Positions 1-8,613 of a DNA stretch of 64,000 nt are shown here, in pieces; position 1 is the stretch's first letter, and each line of letters starts with the position of its first letter. The position numbers were made by a program, and so were the translations under genes. The notes below the pieces were generated by a model that was not told the DNA's origin, did not search any database, and worked only from the letters and a program-made list of their open reading frames with translations. This DNA comes from Sphingorhabdus sp. EL138 (lineage in GTDB: Bacteria; Pseudomonadota; Alphaproteobacteria; Sphingomonadales; Sphingomonadaceae): positions 61,792 through 125,791 of the forward strand of contig NZ_CAMDCK010000006.1 in assembly GCF_945890115.1 (NCBI RefSeq). The letters run 5' to 3'.

Positions 1-2
1 CG

Positions 3-1895
3 CACCTCAATCCCGGGCTGATGGGTGAAGAGGACTATGCTGCACTCCGTCCGCTCGCGGCGTCAATGGGACTAATGGTCGAGAGCACTTCGGACCGGCT
101 CTGTGAAAAGGGCATGCCGCATTATGGCTCGCCGGATAAACAACCAGCGGCGCGGCTGGAATCGATACGCTTGGCAGGTGGCGCAAAAGTCCCGTTCACC
201 ACCGGGCTGTTGATCGGAATTGGCGAAACGCGGTTGGAACGGGTGGAAGCTTTGCTCGCGATCCGCGATCTTCACGCCCAATACGGGCATATTCAGGAAG
301 TCATCATCCAGAATTTCTGCGCCAAAGATGCGACATTGATGGCAATGGCTGCCGAACCATCGCTTGAAGATCATTTGTGGACGGTTGCCGCGGCGCGGTT
401 GATTTTGGGGCCGGACATGACAATCCAAGCGCCGCCGAACCTGCGCAACGGCGCGTTGGCGCAACTCATTCGCGCCGGCGTCAATGACTGGGGCGGCGTC
501 TCGCCCGTCACGCCGGACCATGTCAACCCTGAGGCACCGTGGCCGCACCTTGAAAAGCTTGAAACCGAAACCGAAGAGGCCGGGCGACATTTGCGGCAAC
601 GCTTGGCAATCGGTCCAGCCTTTGCTCGCGACGTGACGGTATGGGCTGATCCCGCGCTGCAAACCTCGATACGCCGCGCAGTCGAAACGCGCGGATTGGT
701 GCGTGAAGTCGATTGGCATCCGGGCAAGGGCGACGAAGCGCCAGAGCTTATGCCTTCACTGGTGACCGGTCGCGATCCGCAAATCGCCATTGCGTTAGGT
801 TTAGTTGAACAGGGCGAAGAGCTAAGCAAGGCCCAGATCGCTCGGCTGTTCACTGCCGAGGGTCGCGATTTTGATGCCATTCGCATCTTTGCCGATGAAC
901 TCCGCCAAGACCGCGTGGGCGACACGATCACGCACGTCATTAACCGCAATATCAATTACACGAACATCTGCCTATATCACTGCGGCTTTTGCGCATTCTC
1001 CAAAGGTAGCACCAAAAAGGAGCGCGGACCGGCATATAATATCGATCATAGCGAAATCGCGCAGCGCACATTGGAGGCGTGGGAGCGCGGTGCGACTGAA
1101 GTATGCCTGCAAGGCGGCATCCATCCGAGCTATGACGGGCATACCTATCGGGCTATTGTCCAAGCGGTAAAGGCTGCGGTGCCGGACATGCATGTCCACG
1201 CGTTTTCACCACTTGAAGTGCATCATGGTGCCACGACATTGGGGCTTTGTTACGAGGAATATCTTGGCGGTTTGAAAAATGCCGGTCTTGCGACTTTGCC
1301 TGGCACAGCTGCGGAAATCCTTTCCGACGACGTCCGTACGATTATCTGCCCCGACAAACTTGATACGCAGCAATGGCTGTCGGTAATGCGCGCCGCGCAT
1401 TTAGTTGGCCTAAAAACCACAGCAACGATCATGTTCGGCCATGTCGAAACCTATGCACATTGGGCCGAGCATCTGTTGCGCGTGCGCGAACTTCAGAGCG
1501 AAACCGGCGGGTTCACCGAATTTGTCCCTTTGCCATTCGTACATATGGAAGCGCCGATCTGGCGCAAGGGTGGTACGCGTTCGGGGCCAAGCTGGCGCGA
1601 AGCGGTGTTGATGCACGCGGTCGCGCGTATCGCCTTGGATGGCGCCATTCCGAACATTCAGACCAGCTGGGTAAAGCTTGGCCCGGATGGTGCCGCAGCA
1701 ATGCTGCAATCTGGAGCGAACGATCTTGGCGGTACGTTGATGGACGAATCGATTACGCGCTCGGCAGGCGGAGTGAATGGCCAGAATTTTGATGTAACCG
1801 CGATGCGCGCGCTCGCCGCCAGCCTTGGGCGACCCTTGCGCGAACGAACAACCTTGTACCAAATGCGGGAAGCGCAAATGGACTATGCAGACTGA
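3..1895 (+). CDS. fbiC: FO synthase FbiC (CofG/CofH fusion), 5' truncated by window edge
   Basis: FO synthase makes the deazaflavin chromophore FO of coenzyme F420 from a 5-amino-6-ribitylaminouracil precursor and tyrosine, using two radical-SAM domains. The frame is open to the left edge: codons before the first ATG at 21 read HLNPGLM, matching the interior of CofG. The visible part holds the C-terminal CofG half (GSPDK, LLIGIGET) and then a full CofH half. The CofH cluster motif CxxxCxxC is seen as CLYHCGFC at bases 969-992. The CofG cysteine motif lies outside the window. Fusion of both halves is the actinobacterial arrangement; archaea and cyanobacteria usually have two separate proteins. 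It is followed 15 nt later by npdG. Confidence 0.95.
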   Translation, partial: HLNPGLMGEEDYAALRPLAASMGLMVESTSDRLCEKGMPHYGSPDKQPAARLESIRLAGGAKVPFTTGLLIGIGETRLERVEALLAIRDLHAQYGHIQEVIIQNFCAKDATLMAMAAEPSLEDHLWTVAAARLILGPDMTIQAPPNLRNGALAQLIRAGVNDWGGVSPVTPDHVNPEAPWPHLEKLETETEEAGRHLRQRLAIGPAFARDVTVWADPALQTSIRRAVETRGLVREVDWHPGKGDEAPELMPSLVTGRDPQIAIALGLVEQGEELSKAQIARLFTAEGRDFDAIRIFADELRQDRVGDTITHVINRNINYTNICLYHCGFCAFSKGSTKKERGPAYNIDHSEIAQRTLEAWERGATEVCLQGGIHPSYDGHTYRAIVQAVKAAVPDMHVHAFSPLEVHHGATTLGLCYEEYLGGLKNAGLATLPGTAAEILSDDVRTIICPDKLDTQQWLSVMRAAHLVGLKTTATIMFGHVETYAHWAEHLLRVRELQSETGGFTEFVPLPFVHMEAPIWRKGGTRSGPSWREAVLMHAVARIALDGAIPNIQTSWVKLGPDGAAAMLQSGANDLGGTLMDESITRSAGGVNGQNFDVTAMRALAASLGRPLRERTTLYQMREAQMDYAD

Positions 1896-1910
1896 CGACG
1901 GGAACGCAAT

Positions 1911-2561
1911 ATGAGTAACAAGATTGCCGTCATTGGCGGAACGGGAAACCTTGGTAGCGCGCTTGCGTGGCGGTTGGCGCGGGCGGGACACGCCGTCGTT
2001 ATCGGATCGCGCACTGCCGAAAGCGCAATGGCAAAGGCCGAGGAGTTGGGCCACGGCCTGACAGGCATGAGCAACGCAGACGCGGCGCAGGCCGCCGATA
2101 TTGTGTTCGTGACCGTACCGTTTGCAGCGCAGACAGCGACGCTGGAAGACATCAAGCCGCATGTTGCGGGAAAGATCGTGGTGGATACGACAGTTCCGCT
2201 CGTCCCACCAAAGGTGATGCGTGTGCAATTGCCGCCAGAAGGTTCGGCAGCGGCGAAAGCGGAGGCGATTTTGGGCGAAGGCGTCCGCATGGTTGCCGGT
2301 TTTCATAATGTAGCGGCGCACAAGCTGGCGCAGAATGTCGATGTCGATTGCGATATCCTTGTCTTCGGCGACGAAAAGGCGGCTCGCGCCGCAATCGTCG
2401 CGCTTGCCGATGAAATCGGTTTGCGCGGCGTTCATGGCGGCGCGCTGGTCAATGCGGCGGCTGCCGAGGCGATGACGTCGCTGCTGATCTTCATCAACAA
2501 AAATTATCAGGTTGATGGCGCAGGTATTCGTATCACAGGCGACCTGAAGCCGCTTGTCTAA
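1911..2561 (+). CDS. npdG: F420-dependent NADP reductase (NADPH:F420 oxidoreductase)
   Basis: A 216-residue protein that passes hydride between NADPH and F420, so it supplies F420H2 to F420-dependent reductases. The N-terminal Rossmann motif GGTGNLG is at residues 9-15, followed by IGSRT, the usual NADP-phosphate-binding region of Fno/NpdG. Family features continue through IVVDTTVPL and the VAGFHNVAAH segment. Its length matches the family. The ATG at 1911 is preceded by a weak GGGAACGC ribosome site. It sits between fbiC and cofE, a placement that strongly supports the F420 role over a generic DUF2520/Rossmann oxidoreductase. Confidence 0.9.
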   Translation: MSNKIAVIGGTGNLGSALAWRLARAGHAVVIGSRTAESAMAKAEELGHGLTGMSNADAAQAADIVFVTVPFAAQTATLEDIKPHVAGKIVVDTTVPLVPPKVMRVQLPPEGSAAAKAEAILGEGVRMVAGFHNVAAHKLAQNVDVDCDILVFGDEKAARAAIVALADEIGLRGVHGGALVNAAAAEAMTSLLIFINKNYQVDGAGIRITGDLKPLV

Positions 2562-2564
2562 GCG

Positions 2565-3320
2565 ATGTTCAGCGTCTTACCCATCACTGGCCTGCCAGAA
2601 ATCTTTGCCGGTGACGACTTGGGAGCATTGCTGACGGCGCGTCTGGCGGAGGGGGAACCCGGCTTGCAATCCGGCGACATTCTGGTGGTGACGCAAAAGA
2701 TCGTTTCCAAGGCAGAGGGGCGTTCTGTCGATTTGGCGGATATGGTACCGTCGTCCGAAGCGCAGGTATTAGCGAGTGAGGTCAACAAAGACCCCGCACT
2801 TGTCGAACTTGTCCTGCGAGAGTCGAGTGCCGTTGTGCGTAAAGCTCCCAATATATTGATCACACGTCACCGTTTGGGGCATGTCATGGCCAATGCAGGG
2901 ATAGACGCGTCCAACATCGGCAACGGCAATGATGGCAATGTTTTGCTGCTGCCGCTCAATCCCGATGCTAGCGCGGCGCGGATCGCAGATGCAGTCGGAG
3001 CACATTTTGGTTTCCGGCCCGGCGTCGTTATTTCCGACAGCTTTGGTCGTCCGTGGCGGATGGGCACCGTCAACGTGGCGATTGGCGTGGCGGCTATGCC
3101 AGCGATTATCGACCAACGCGGCCAAGCGGATCGCGACGGGCGGATTATGCAAATGACAATGATTGCCGTCGGTGACGCGGTTGCGGCCGCTGCTGGCCTG
3201 GCGATGGGCGAGGGCGATGAAGGTATCCCCGCCGTTTTAGTGCGCGGATTGCGCCTTCCCGGAAAACACCAGACCAGCCGCGTAATAGTGCGGCCAGTTG
3301 ACGAAGATTTGTTCCGGTGA
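2565..3320 (+). CDS. cofE: Coenzyme F420-0:L-glutamate ligase, single domain
   Basis: Adds L-glutamate residues to F420-0 with GTP to build the polyglutamate tail. The 251-residue protein carries the CofE signatures GDILVVTQKIVSKAEGR (about residues 38-54), SDSFGRPWRMGTVNVAIG and GEGDEGIPAVLVRGL. It matches archaeal CofE and only the N-terminal half of mycobacterial FbiB. The C-terminal FMN nitroreductase-like domain of FbiB, which reduces dehydro-F420, is absent. The gene starts three bases after npdG ends, and its stop overlaps the GTG start of cofD (GTGA). Confidence 0.93.
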   Translation: MFSVLPITGLPEIFAGDDLGALLTARLAEGEPGLQSGDILVVTQKIVSKAEGRSVDLADMVPSSEAQVLASEVNKDPALVELVLRESSAVVRKAPNILITRHRLGHVMANAGIDASNIGNGNDGNVLLLPLNPDASAARIADAVGAHFGFRPGVVISDSFGRPWRMGTVNVAIGVAAMPAIIDQRGQADRDGRIMQMTMIAVGDAVAAAAGLAMGEGDEGIPAVLVRGLRLPGKHQTSRVIVRPVDEDLFR

Positions 3321-4243
3321 GCGGGCGCTACACAGTTTTAACGGGGGGCGTCGGCGGGGCAAAGCTAGTCGATGGATTATACCGCCTGTTGCCTGCAAAC
3401 AGCCTGACGGCAATCGTCAATGCAGGTGACGACTTCCGGCATTTTGGCCTGCCGATTTCACCCGATATCGACACGCTGCTTTATACACTGTCGGGGAAGT
3501 CGAACCAGAAGCTCGGTTGGGGCCGGGAGGGCGAGACGTGGAGCTTTATGGAAGCTGTCCGTTCGCTGGGCGGCGAGGACTGGTTTAATCTCGGTGATGG
3601 CGATCTGGCGTTGCATGTCATGCGCGGCATGGCGCTTGATGCGGGAGAGACGCTGTCGGCGGTGACGGCACGATTTGCTGCTGCGTGGGGGCTTGCGCTT
3701 AACGTTGTGCCGATGACCAACGATGCTGTTGCAACATGGGTCGAAAGCGACGAGGGGCCTCTTCCCTTTCAACGTTATTTTGTCGAGCGGCAGTGTCAGC
3801 CCAAGGTCAAATCGGTTAGTTTCGTTGGTGCTGCGACGGCCAGACCTGCGCCGGGCGTCATTGAAGCCATAAGATCAGCTGACGCGGTGCTTATTGCGCC
3901 ATCCAACCCTTGGCTAAGCGTAGATCCTATACTCGCCGTTCCCGGCATCCGCGCTGCTTTGGCCGACTGTGCGGGACCAGTGATTGCAGTTTCGCCGCTT
4001 GTGGATGGGAAAGCGGTCAAAGGTCCGACAGCAAAATTGATGAGCGAACTCGGACTGGCGATTTCTAACGATACGATTGGCGGACATTATGCCGATTTTC
4101 TGAACGGTCTCATTGTTCATAATGACGATCCGGCTTCTGACAGCGTCGCTGTTGCCCGCACTGATACCATGATGCGCAACCCGACCGACCGCGAACGAGT
4201 TGCGCGGGCTGCACTTGAATTCGCAAAAAAATTACGGAAATGA
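3317..4243 (+). CDS. cofD: Phospholactate/phosphoenolpyruvyl transferase CofD (FbiA)
   Basis: Transfers the phospho-lactyl, -enolpyruvyl or -glyceryl group from the GDP-activated CofC product to FO, giving F420-0 or a dehydro or glyceryl variant. The 308 residues begin SGRYTVLTGGVGGAKL, the FO/GDP-binding loop of the family. NAGDDF, PDIDTLLYTLSG and IAPSNPWLSVDPILAVPG follow, all typical of CofD/FbiA. The GTG start overlaps the cofE stop by four bases and the stop overlaps the cofC start (ATGA), so the three genes are translationally coupled. Confidence 0.93.
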   Translation: MSGRYTVLTGGVGGAKLVDGLYRLLPANSLTAIVNAGDDFRHFGLPISPDIDTLLYTLSGKSNQKLGWGREGETWSFMEAVRSLGGEDWFNLGDGDLALHVMRGMALDAGETLSAVTARFAAAWGLALNVVPMTNDAVATWVESDEGPLPFQRYFVERQCQPKVKSVSFVGAATARPAPGVIEAIRSADAVLIAPSNPWLSVDPILAVPGIRAALADCAGPVIAVSPLVDGKAVKGPTAKLMSELGLAISNDTIGGHYADFLNGLIVHNDDPASDSVAVARTDTMMRNPTDRERVARAALEFAKKLRK

Positions 4244-4806
4244 ACCGCTGGCATGCGCTCGTGCCGATCAAACAAGGCGGTAATGGCAAGAGCCGACTTG
4301 CCGAGATTCTGTCACAAGCAGAACGTGACCTGCTGTCTTTGCGGATGGCGCGCCATGTGCTTTTCGAACTTGGTCGTTGCTCAAGCATCAGCGACATAAC
4401 TGTTCTATCGACCGACCGCCCTGATTGGTGGTCCGGCAGTTGGGCGGCAGATGGCGGGCAGGGGCTTAACGCCGAAATCGAACGGTGGCGGCAAACTTGC
4501 GACGGCCCCGCTGTCCTCATCGTTCATGCCGACCTGCCGTTGCTAGACGCCGCGGATGTGCGGAATTTATTGGACGTGGCAGAAGCCGAAGGCATCGCTC
4601 TTGCTACCGACCGTGTTGGTGAAGGCAGCAACGCCCTTGCGATAGCAGATGGTCGGCCATTTGAATTGCGGTTTGGGCCAGATAGCAGGCGGATTCATGC
4701 TGCCCAGTCGCCCGCAATGAGGGTGATACAATGCACAGGCCTCAGCGTTGACATCGACACTCTAGACGACCTGATGTTCGCGCGCGCACATGGATTTAAC
4801 GGATAG
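4240..4806 (+). CDS. cofC: F420 guanylyltransferase CofC (FbiD)
   Basis: Activates a three-carbon phosphate (2-phospholactate, PEP or 3-phosphoglycerate, depending on organism) with GTP for CofD. The 188-residue protein has the nucleotidyltransferase N-terminus VPIKQGGNGKSRLA, the metal-binding ADLPLLDAADV segment and TDRVGEGSNALAI, equivalent to the DRxGxGTNAL motif. It starts inside the cofD stop (ATGA). Which substrate it uses cannot be read here. The lack of a dehydro-F420 reductase domain in the neighbouring CofE makes the question worth asking. Confidence 0.9.
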   Translation: MNRWHALVPIKQGGNGKSRLAEILSQAERDLLSLRMARHVLFELGRCSSISDITVLSTDRPDWWSGSWAADGGQGLNAEIERWRQTCDGPAVLIVHADLPLLDAADVRNLLDVAEAEGIALATDRVGEGSNALAIADGRPFELRFGPDSRRIHAAQSPAMRVIQCTGLSVDIDTLDDLMFARAHGFNG

Positions 4807-4849
4807 GCCATCCTGCCGTCGGGAAGGTTTGACGGGGCGTGCTTCACCG

Positions 4850-4890
4850 CATTGTCCGATCAATAATTTCTTTGGGGAGAGCGGACAATG
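4850..4890 (+). promoter_or_regulatory. Inverted repeat that would pair with the start codon of the downstream LLM gene
   Basis: CATTGTCCG at 4850-4858 is perfectly complementary to CGGACAATG at 4882-4890, whose last three bases are the ATG start at 4888. The GGGGAGAG ribosome-binding site lies in the 23-nt loop. In the mRNA this 9-bp helix would mask the start codon. It lies in the only sizeable gap of the F420 operon (81 nt). A regulatory role is inferred; a chance repeat is possible. Confidence 0.4.
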
Positions 4891-5814
4891 AAGCTCAATA
4901 TTGGCGTGCCGAAAAGCATGAAAGTGGCCGCGATGGTGCAGCCTTGGGAAGACCCGCTTTTGGGCGATGATGTCGGCAATCTCATGGCTCAGGCCGACGC
5001 GCTTGGCTTTAACAAATGCATGTTGGGCGAGCACTTCATTATTCCGCAAGAGCATGTTGCCTTATCGGGTGACTGGTATTTTCATACCGTTGTCGCGCTT
5101 GGATTTATCGGCGGGCGGACCAAAAATCTGCGTCTTTCGTCGTCGGTTTCGATCCTACCGCTACAAAATCCGATTGTGCAGGCAAAGGCTTGGTCAACCC
5201 TTGACTGGCTCAGCGGTGGCCGTGCAGAGGCGCTGTTCGGTGTCGGCTGGCTCAAGGAAGAATTTGACATTCTCGGTGTGCCGTTTGCGAAGCGCGGACG
5301 GATGGCGGACGAATATCTTGCTGCGATGATCGAGCTTTGGACCAAAGATCAGCCAGTGTTCGAAGGCGAATTCGTCAATTTCAAAAATGTCGGTTTCGCG
5401 CCAAAGCCCATTCAAAAAGGCGGAGTTCCGATATGGCTGGGCGGCGACGCCAAGGCTGTTATGAAACGTGTAGCGAAATTCGGCAACGGATGGTCACCCT
5501 TCCGCACGCCGCCAGAAACCTTCCCCGATTGCATCGACTTTATCAAATCGCAGCCCGAATATGATGGCCGGCACCTCGATTTCTTCTTCGCGCTCGAGAT
5601 GCTGAATGTCGGAGCGCATCATGAAATTCTTGACGATCCACGAGCGCCCGGGACGCAGGACAAGCAAAAAATCATCGACCAGATCGGATGGCTCAAGGAA
5701 TTGGGCATCACCGAATCAATCGTGCCACTTCCTCCGGGGGTTGCCGATAGCAAAGCCTATCTTGACCGGCTGCGTTGGGTCGCGGCGGAGATCATGCCAG
5801 CTGTGAGGGACTGA
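4888..5814 (+). CDS. LLM-class F420-dependent oxidoreductase
   Basis: A luciferase-like (beta/alpha)8-barrel oxidoreductase of 308 residues. Family features seen include LGEHFIIPQEHVALSGDW, the LRLSSSVSILPLQNPI strand region, WLSGGRAEALFGVGWLKEEF and GGVPIWLGGDAKAVMKR. Members use F420H2 or FMNH2 with hydrophobic substrates. F420 is favoured here because the gene directly follows cofC on the same strand. The start has a good GGGGAGA site. Its substrate is not known. The stop is two bases before the next gene, suggesting co-translation with the EthD-like protein. Confidence 0.85.
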   Translation: MKLNIGVPKSMKVAAMVQPWEDPLLGDDVGNLMAQADALGFNKCMLGEHFIIPQEHVALSGDWYFHTVVALGFIGGRTKNLRLSSSVSILPLQNPIVQAKAWSTLDWLSGGRAEALFGVGWLKEEFDILGVPFAKRGRMADEYLAAMIELWTKDQPVFEGEFVNFKNVGFAPKPIQKGGVPIWLGGDAKAVMKRVAKFGNGWSPFRTPPETFPDCIDFIKSQPEYDGRHLDFFFALEMLNVGAHHEILDDPRAPGTQDKQKIIDQIGWLKELGITESIVPLPPGVADSKAYLDRLRWVAAEIMPAVRD

Positions 5815-5816
5815 CC

Positions 5817-6596
5817 ATGATCGAAGCGGTCCTGGTGGTGCTGACCAACGCTGTTGCCGGCCGCGAAGACGATTTTGACGATTGGTACACCCATATCCAT
5901 ATGCGCGACGCGTTGCGGTTTCGGGGATCAATTGCGGCGCAGCGATTCAAATGGGCCGAAAAACAAGCGCAGGATTATCCATCGGGTTACGGATGGGATT
6001 ATATGGCGCTTTACGATGTTTTCGATCCAGCGCGATTTTCGCGCGAGCATATGGAAAATGCGCTCACCCCGCGAATGATGGTGACCGACGCGATCCGTAT
6101 GGACGGGCTCAATGACTATCATTATTTTCCGCTCCAGTTTCGCGACAATGCTCCCGGCATGCGCCATACCGGCGGGGTTATCATGGAACAGATCAAAGTC
6201 GCACACGGCGATGAAAATGCCTTCATCGATTGGTATAACGCACACTACTTCTCTGCGGCTTTGGTCCGCCCGGGTGTGCGCAAAGGCGCTTTTATGAAGT
6301 TCCTACCGCAGGGGCAATTAGTCGATATGGTGCCGGTCCATAACTTCGTTGCGACATGGCATATCGACGACTCGGCGGCGATTGATATGTGGCGGCAGGA
6401 TCAGGCGTTGGAAAACTGCGCGCTCATAGACCAGCCGAGCCTTTCGGTGACGTGCTGGGAGCCTGTAACGCCAAAAATCACCGAAGATGAAATCATCCAC
6501 ACCAGCGCCGCCGGGCTGGCCGAGGAAGAGCGCGCGCGCGCTCATATGGGCGACCGGGTGATGACAGATCGGGGTGATGAGCTGAAAACTGTGTGA
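5817..6596 (+). CDS. Tandem EthD/Dabb-like ferredoxin-fold protein, function unknown
   Basis: The frame opens earlier, but the ATG at 5817, two bases after the LLM stop, is the sensible start and gives 259 residues. Two similar halves are visible: DDWYTHIHMRDALRFRG near the N-terminus and DWYNAHYFSAALVRPGVRKG in the middle, each followed by a strand-rich stretch. This resembles a duplicated EthD-type alpha/beta barrel. Related proteins accompany P450 and ring-degradation genes, but no reaction can be assigned. The C-terminus is charged, with a run of E and R residues. Confidence 0.6.
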   Translation: MIEAVLVVLTNAVAGREDDFDDWYTHIHMRDALRFRGSIAAQRFKWAEKQAQDYPSGYGWDYMALYDVFDPARFSREHMENALTPRMMVTDAIRMDGLNDYHYFPLQFRDNAPGMRHTGGVIMEQIKVAHGDENAFIDWYNAHYFSAALVRPGVRKGAFMKFLPQGQLVDMVPVHNFVATWHIDDSAAIDMWRQDQALENCALIDQPSLSVTCWEPVTPKITEDEIIHTSAAGLAEEERARAHMGDRVMTDRGDELKTV

Positions 6597-6622
6597 GAGG
6601 TTAATCGCGCAGAATTTGGCAA

Positions 6623-7447
6623 TTAAGCTGCAGTCGCCTCCGCCATCATGTCCATCATATCGGCATAATGCGGTTGGTGGTGGCAAATGCCGCCATCGAC
6701 CGAGATAATTTGTCCCGTAATGAAAGACCCCAAATCAGACGCGAGCCACAGCACAGCACCGGCAATATCATCCGCGACGCTTTCACGCGGCAACAACACG
6801 TGGCGTTGGATCATGCGTAGTTGCGCTTCCGTCATCTGCGCGCGGGCGACTGGGCTGAGCACCAGTCCCGGCAGGATCGCATTACAGCGGATATTACCGC
6901 GCCCGAACTGCGTTGCCGTGTTACGGGTCAGCGCGTTCACGGCCGCTTTTGATGCGCTGTAAGCAGGGTTCAGAACATCGCCCAATATCGACACACCCGA
7001 ACTGGTGTTGATGATTGAGCCTCCGCCGCCTGCCATCATGTGCGGGGCGACATGCTTTGTCATCAACATCGTGCCGCGCGTGTTGATGTCAAACGCGGCG
7101 TCCCACACTTCGGCTTCCATCGCGGTCAGCGCACCGTCGCGGGTCATCTGCGCAGCGCCGGTGTTGGCGGCGTTGTTGTGGAGAATGTCGATCTGGCCAT
7201 GGCGTTCCATCACAGCTGCCACCAAGGCCACAATGCTGGCTTCATCGCCCAGATTGACGGCATGGGCAAAGGCTGTGCCGCCGCCGGAAACGATCTCGCC
7301 CGCAACGCGTTCTGCGCCCACGACATTAATGTCGGCCACCACGACTTTTGCACCTTGGGCGGCGAGCATTTTGGCGCACGCTTCCCCAATGTTCGCGCCC
7401 GCGCCGGTGATGATTGCGACCTTGTCTTGCACCAAACCCATCTTCAT
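6623..7447 (-). CDS. SDR-family oxidoreductase
   Basis: A 274-residue classical short-chain dehydrogenase. The cofactor motif is TGAGANIGEA near the N-terminus, the NNAAN turn is present, and the catalytic YSASK is followed by the C-terminal SVDGG. VVADIN after beta-2 suggests NAD(H). The start at 7447 overlaps the stop of the upstream phosphotransferase (ATGA); an ATG six bases further in is an alternative. The tail HHQPHYADMMDMMAEA is shared in form with the SDRs at 24456 and 28974, marking a paralogous subgroup. It probably oxidises an alcohol or reduces a ketone in the catabolic route. Confidence 0.85.
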   Translation of the reverse strand: MKMGLVQDKVAIITGAGANIGEACAKMLAAQGAKVVVADINVVGAERVAGEIVSGGGTAFAHAVNLGDEASIVALVAAVMERHGQIDILHNNAANTGAAQMTRDGALTAMEAEVWDAAFDINTRGTMLMTKHVAPHMMAGGGGSIINTSSGVSILGDVLNPAYSASKAAVNALTRNTATQFGRGNIRCNAILPGLVLSPVARAQMTEAQLRMIQRHVLLPRESVADDIAGAVLWLASDLGSFITGQIISVDGGICHHQPHYADMMDMMAEATAA

Positions 7448-8601
7448 TCTCCCAAAAGTCCCCAAGTGCCGTAATCTTCGGCAGCAACGAAAAAGCGTTC
7501 GTTCATCGGAATGCCGTTCTGGCCCCATGCGTCCAGATTGGCGACCCAGGCTTGCACGCCGTACATCACCCATAGGCGGGTCTGCTCCCACGCCTCTTCA
7601 AAGCTCGGGACACCGGCCACGCCGGTGGCGATCAGATAGTCGCGGTACTGCTTTACGAGGTCCTTGTGGTGCTTCCGACGTTCCTCGATGGTGAGCGCGC
7701 CGATCACGAAATAGGTCAGATCGCGCCACGGACGGCCACGGCGCACCAGCTGCCAATCGAGCCACAGCCGTTCGCCTTCGGGCAGGATATAGGTGTTGCC
7801 CTGATGGCAATCGCCAAGCACGATGCAGTATGGCGCATCATAGGCCCGCTCGATCTCGCCGAGCCGGTCAAAGGCGCGCTCCACCTTGCGCGGATCAGCC
7901 AGATAATGTTTCGGGGCAATACCACAGAAGCCGGGTTCTGCCAGATTGGCCTCTATCCATTGCCACATGATGCGAACCTGATCGCTGTCGATGGGCGTGT
8001 CCATTTGTGTCTGCAACCAAGGTGCATTGGCCGGGCTGATCTTGTCGCTGCCCCACAAGCTGCCATGGAGTTTTGCCAAGCCGTTTAGGTTGGACTCAAT
8101 CATCGCAACGCCATTTTTGTTGGTGCTATGGCCGAATTTTCCGCCACGATCGTTCAAGTCTTCGAGTACGATGAAGCCGTGCCCACTGCCATCGTCATCC
8201 CAATCGGCGTAATAGCATGTGGCGGTCGGCACCTTCATTCCCTGTACCATGAAATGATAGAAGCGCGCTTCAACCGCATGGATATCGATATTATCGAATG
8301 CGCCAGACCAATTGGCCTTCATGCACAAATTGGCGGGCAGGCCAGCGGCGACCCCGGCATCATTCCAGTCGACCTTGATCCGCCATTTGGTCGTGTGGCT
8401 GTTGAGGAGCTCCACCGTTTCCATAGTTTTGGCGACGACGCCGGGATATTTATACCCCATCATCCGGCTGAGCCATGCAGCATCAATATCATCCATCGAT
8501 GTCGGGATATGGTCGGTGCGCGCAGGGTAGGGGCGCGGCACACAATTTGGATCGATGACCGGGTTGACATATTGGGCAGGGGCTTGGGCGTCCATTTTCA
8601 T
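7444..8601 (-). CDS. APH-fold phosphotransferase family protein
   Basis: A 385-residue protein with the aminoglycoside-phosphotransferase/choline-kinase fold. The nucleotide-lobe strand reads GFIVLEDLNDRGG, the catalytic loop is LGDCHQGNTYI (Asp and Asn of the Brenner motif kept, the usual leading His replaced by Leu), and the metal-binding segment is LWLDWQLVRRGRPWRDL. Similar proteins occur in lipid, steroid and terpene degradation clusters, probably phosphorylating small-molecule alcohols, though substrates are mostly unknown. It lies between an MFS transporter and an SDR in one minus-strand operon. Confidence 0.75.
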   Translation of the reverse strand: MKMDAQAPAQYVNPVIDPNCVPRPYPARTDHIPTSMDDIDAAWLSRMMGYKYPGVVAKTMETVELLNSHTTKWRIKVDWNDAGVAAGLPANLCMKANWSGAFDNIDIHAVEARFYHFMVQGMKVPTATCYYADWDDDGSGHGFIVLEDLNDRGGKFGHSTNKNGVAMIESNLNGLAKLHGSLWGSDKISPANAPWLQTQMDTPIDSDQVRIMWQWIEANLAEPGFCGIAPKHYLADPRKVERAFDRLGEIERAYDAPYCIVLGDCHQGNTYILPEGERLWLDWQLVRRGRPWRDLTYFVIGALTIEERRKHHKDLVKQYRDYLIATGVAGVPSFEEAWEQTRLWVMYGVQAWVANLDAWGQNGIPMNERFFVAAEDYGTWGLLGE

Positions 8602-8613
8602 TTCCTCTAGTGT

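Noticed and set aside
1410..2435. Long open frame on the minus strand across fbiC and npdG (341 codons).
   Set aside because: It is antisense to two clearly recognised F420 genes, has low-complexity Arg/His/Cys-rich composition and no family pattern.
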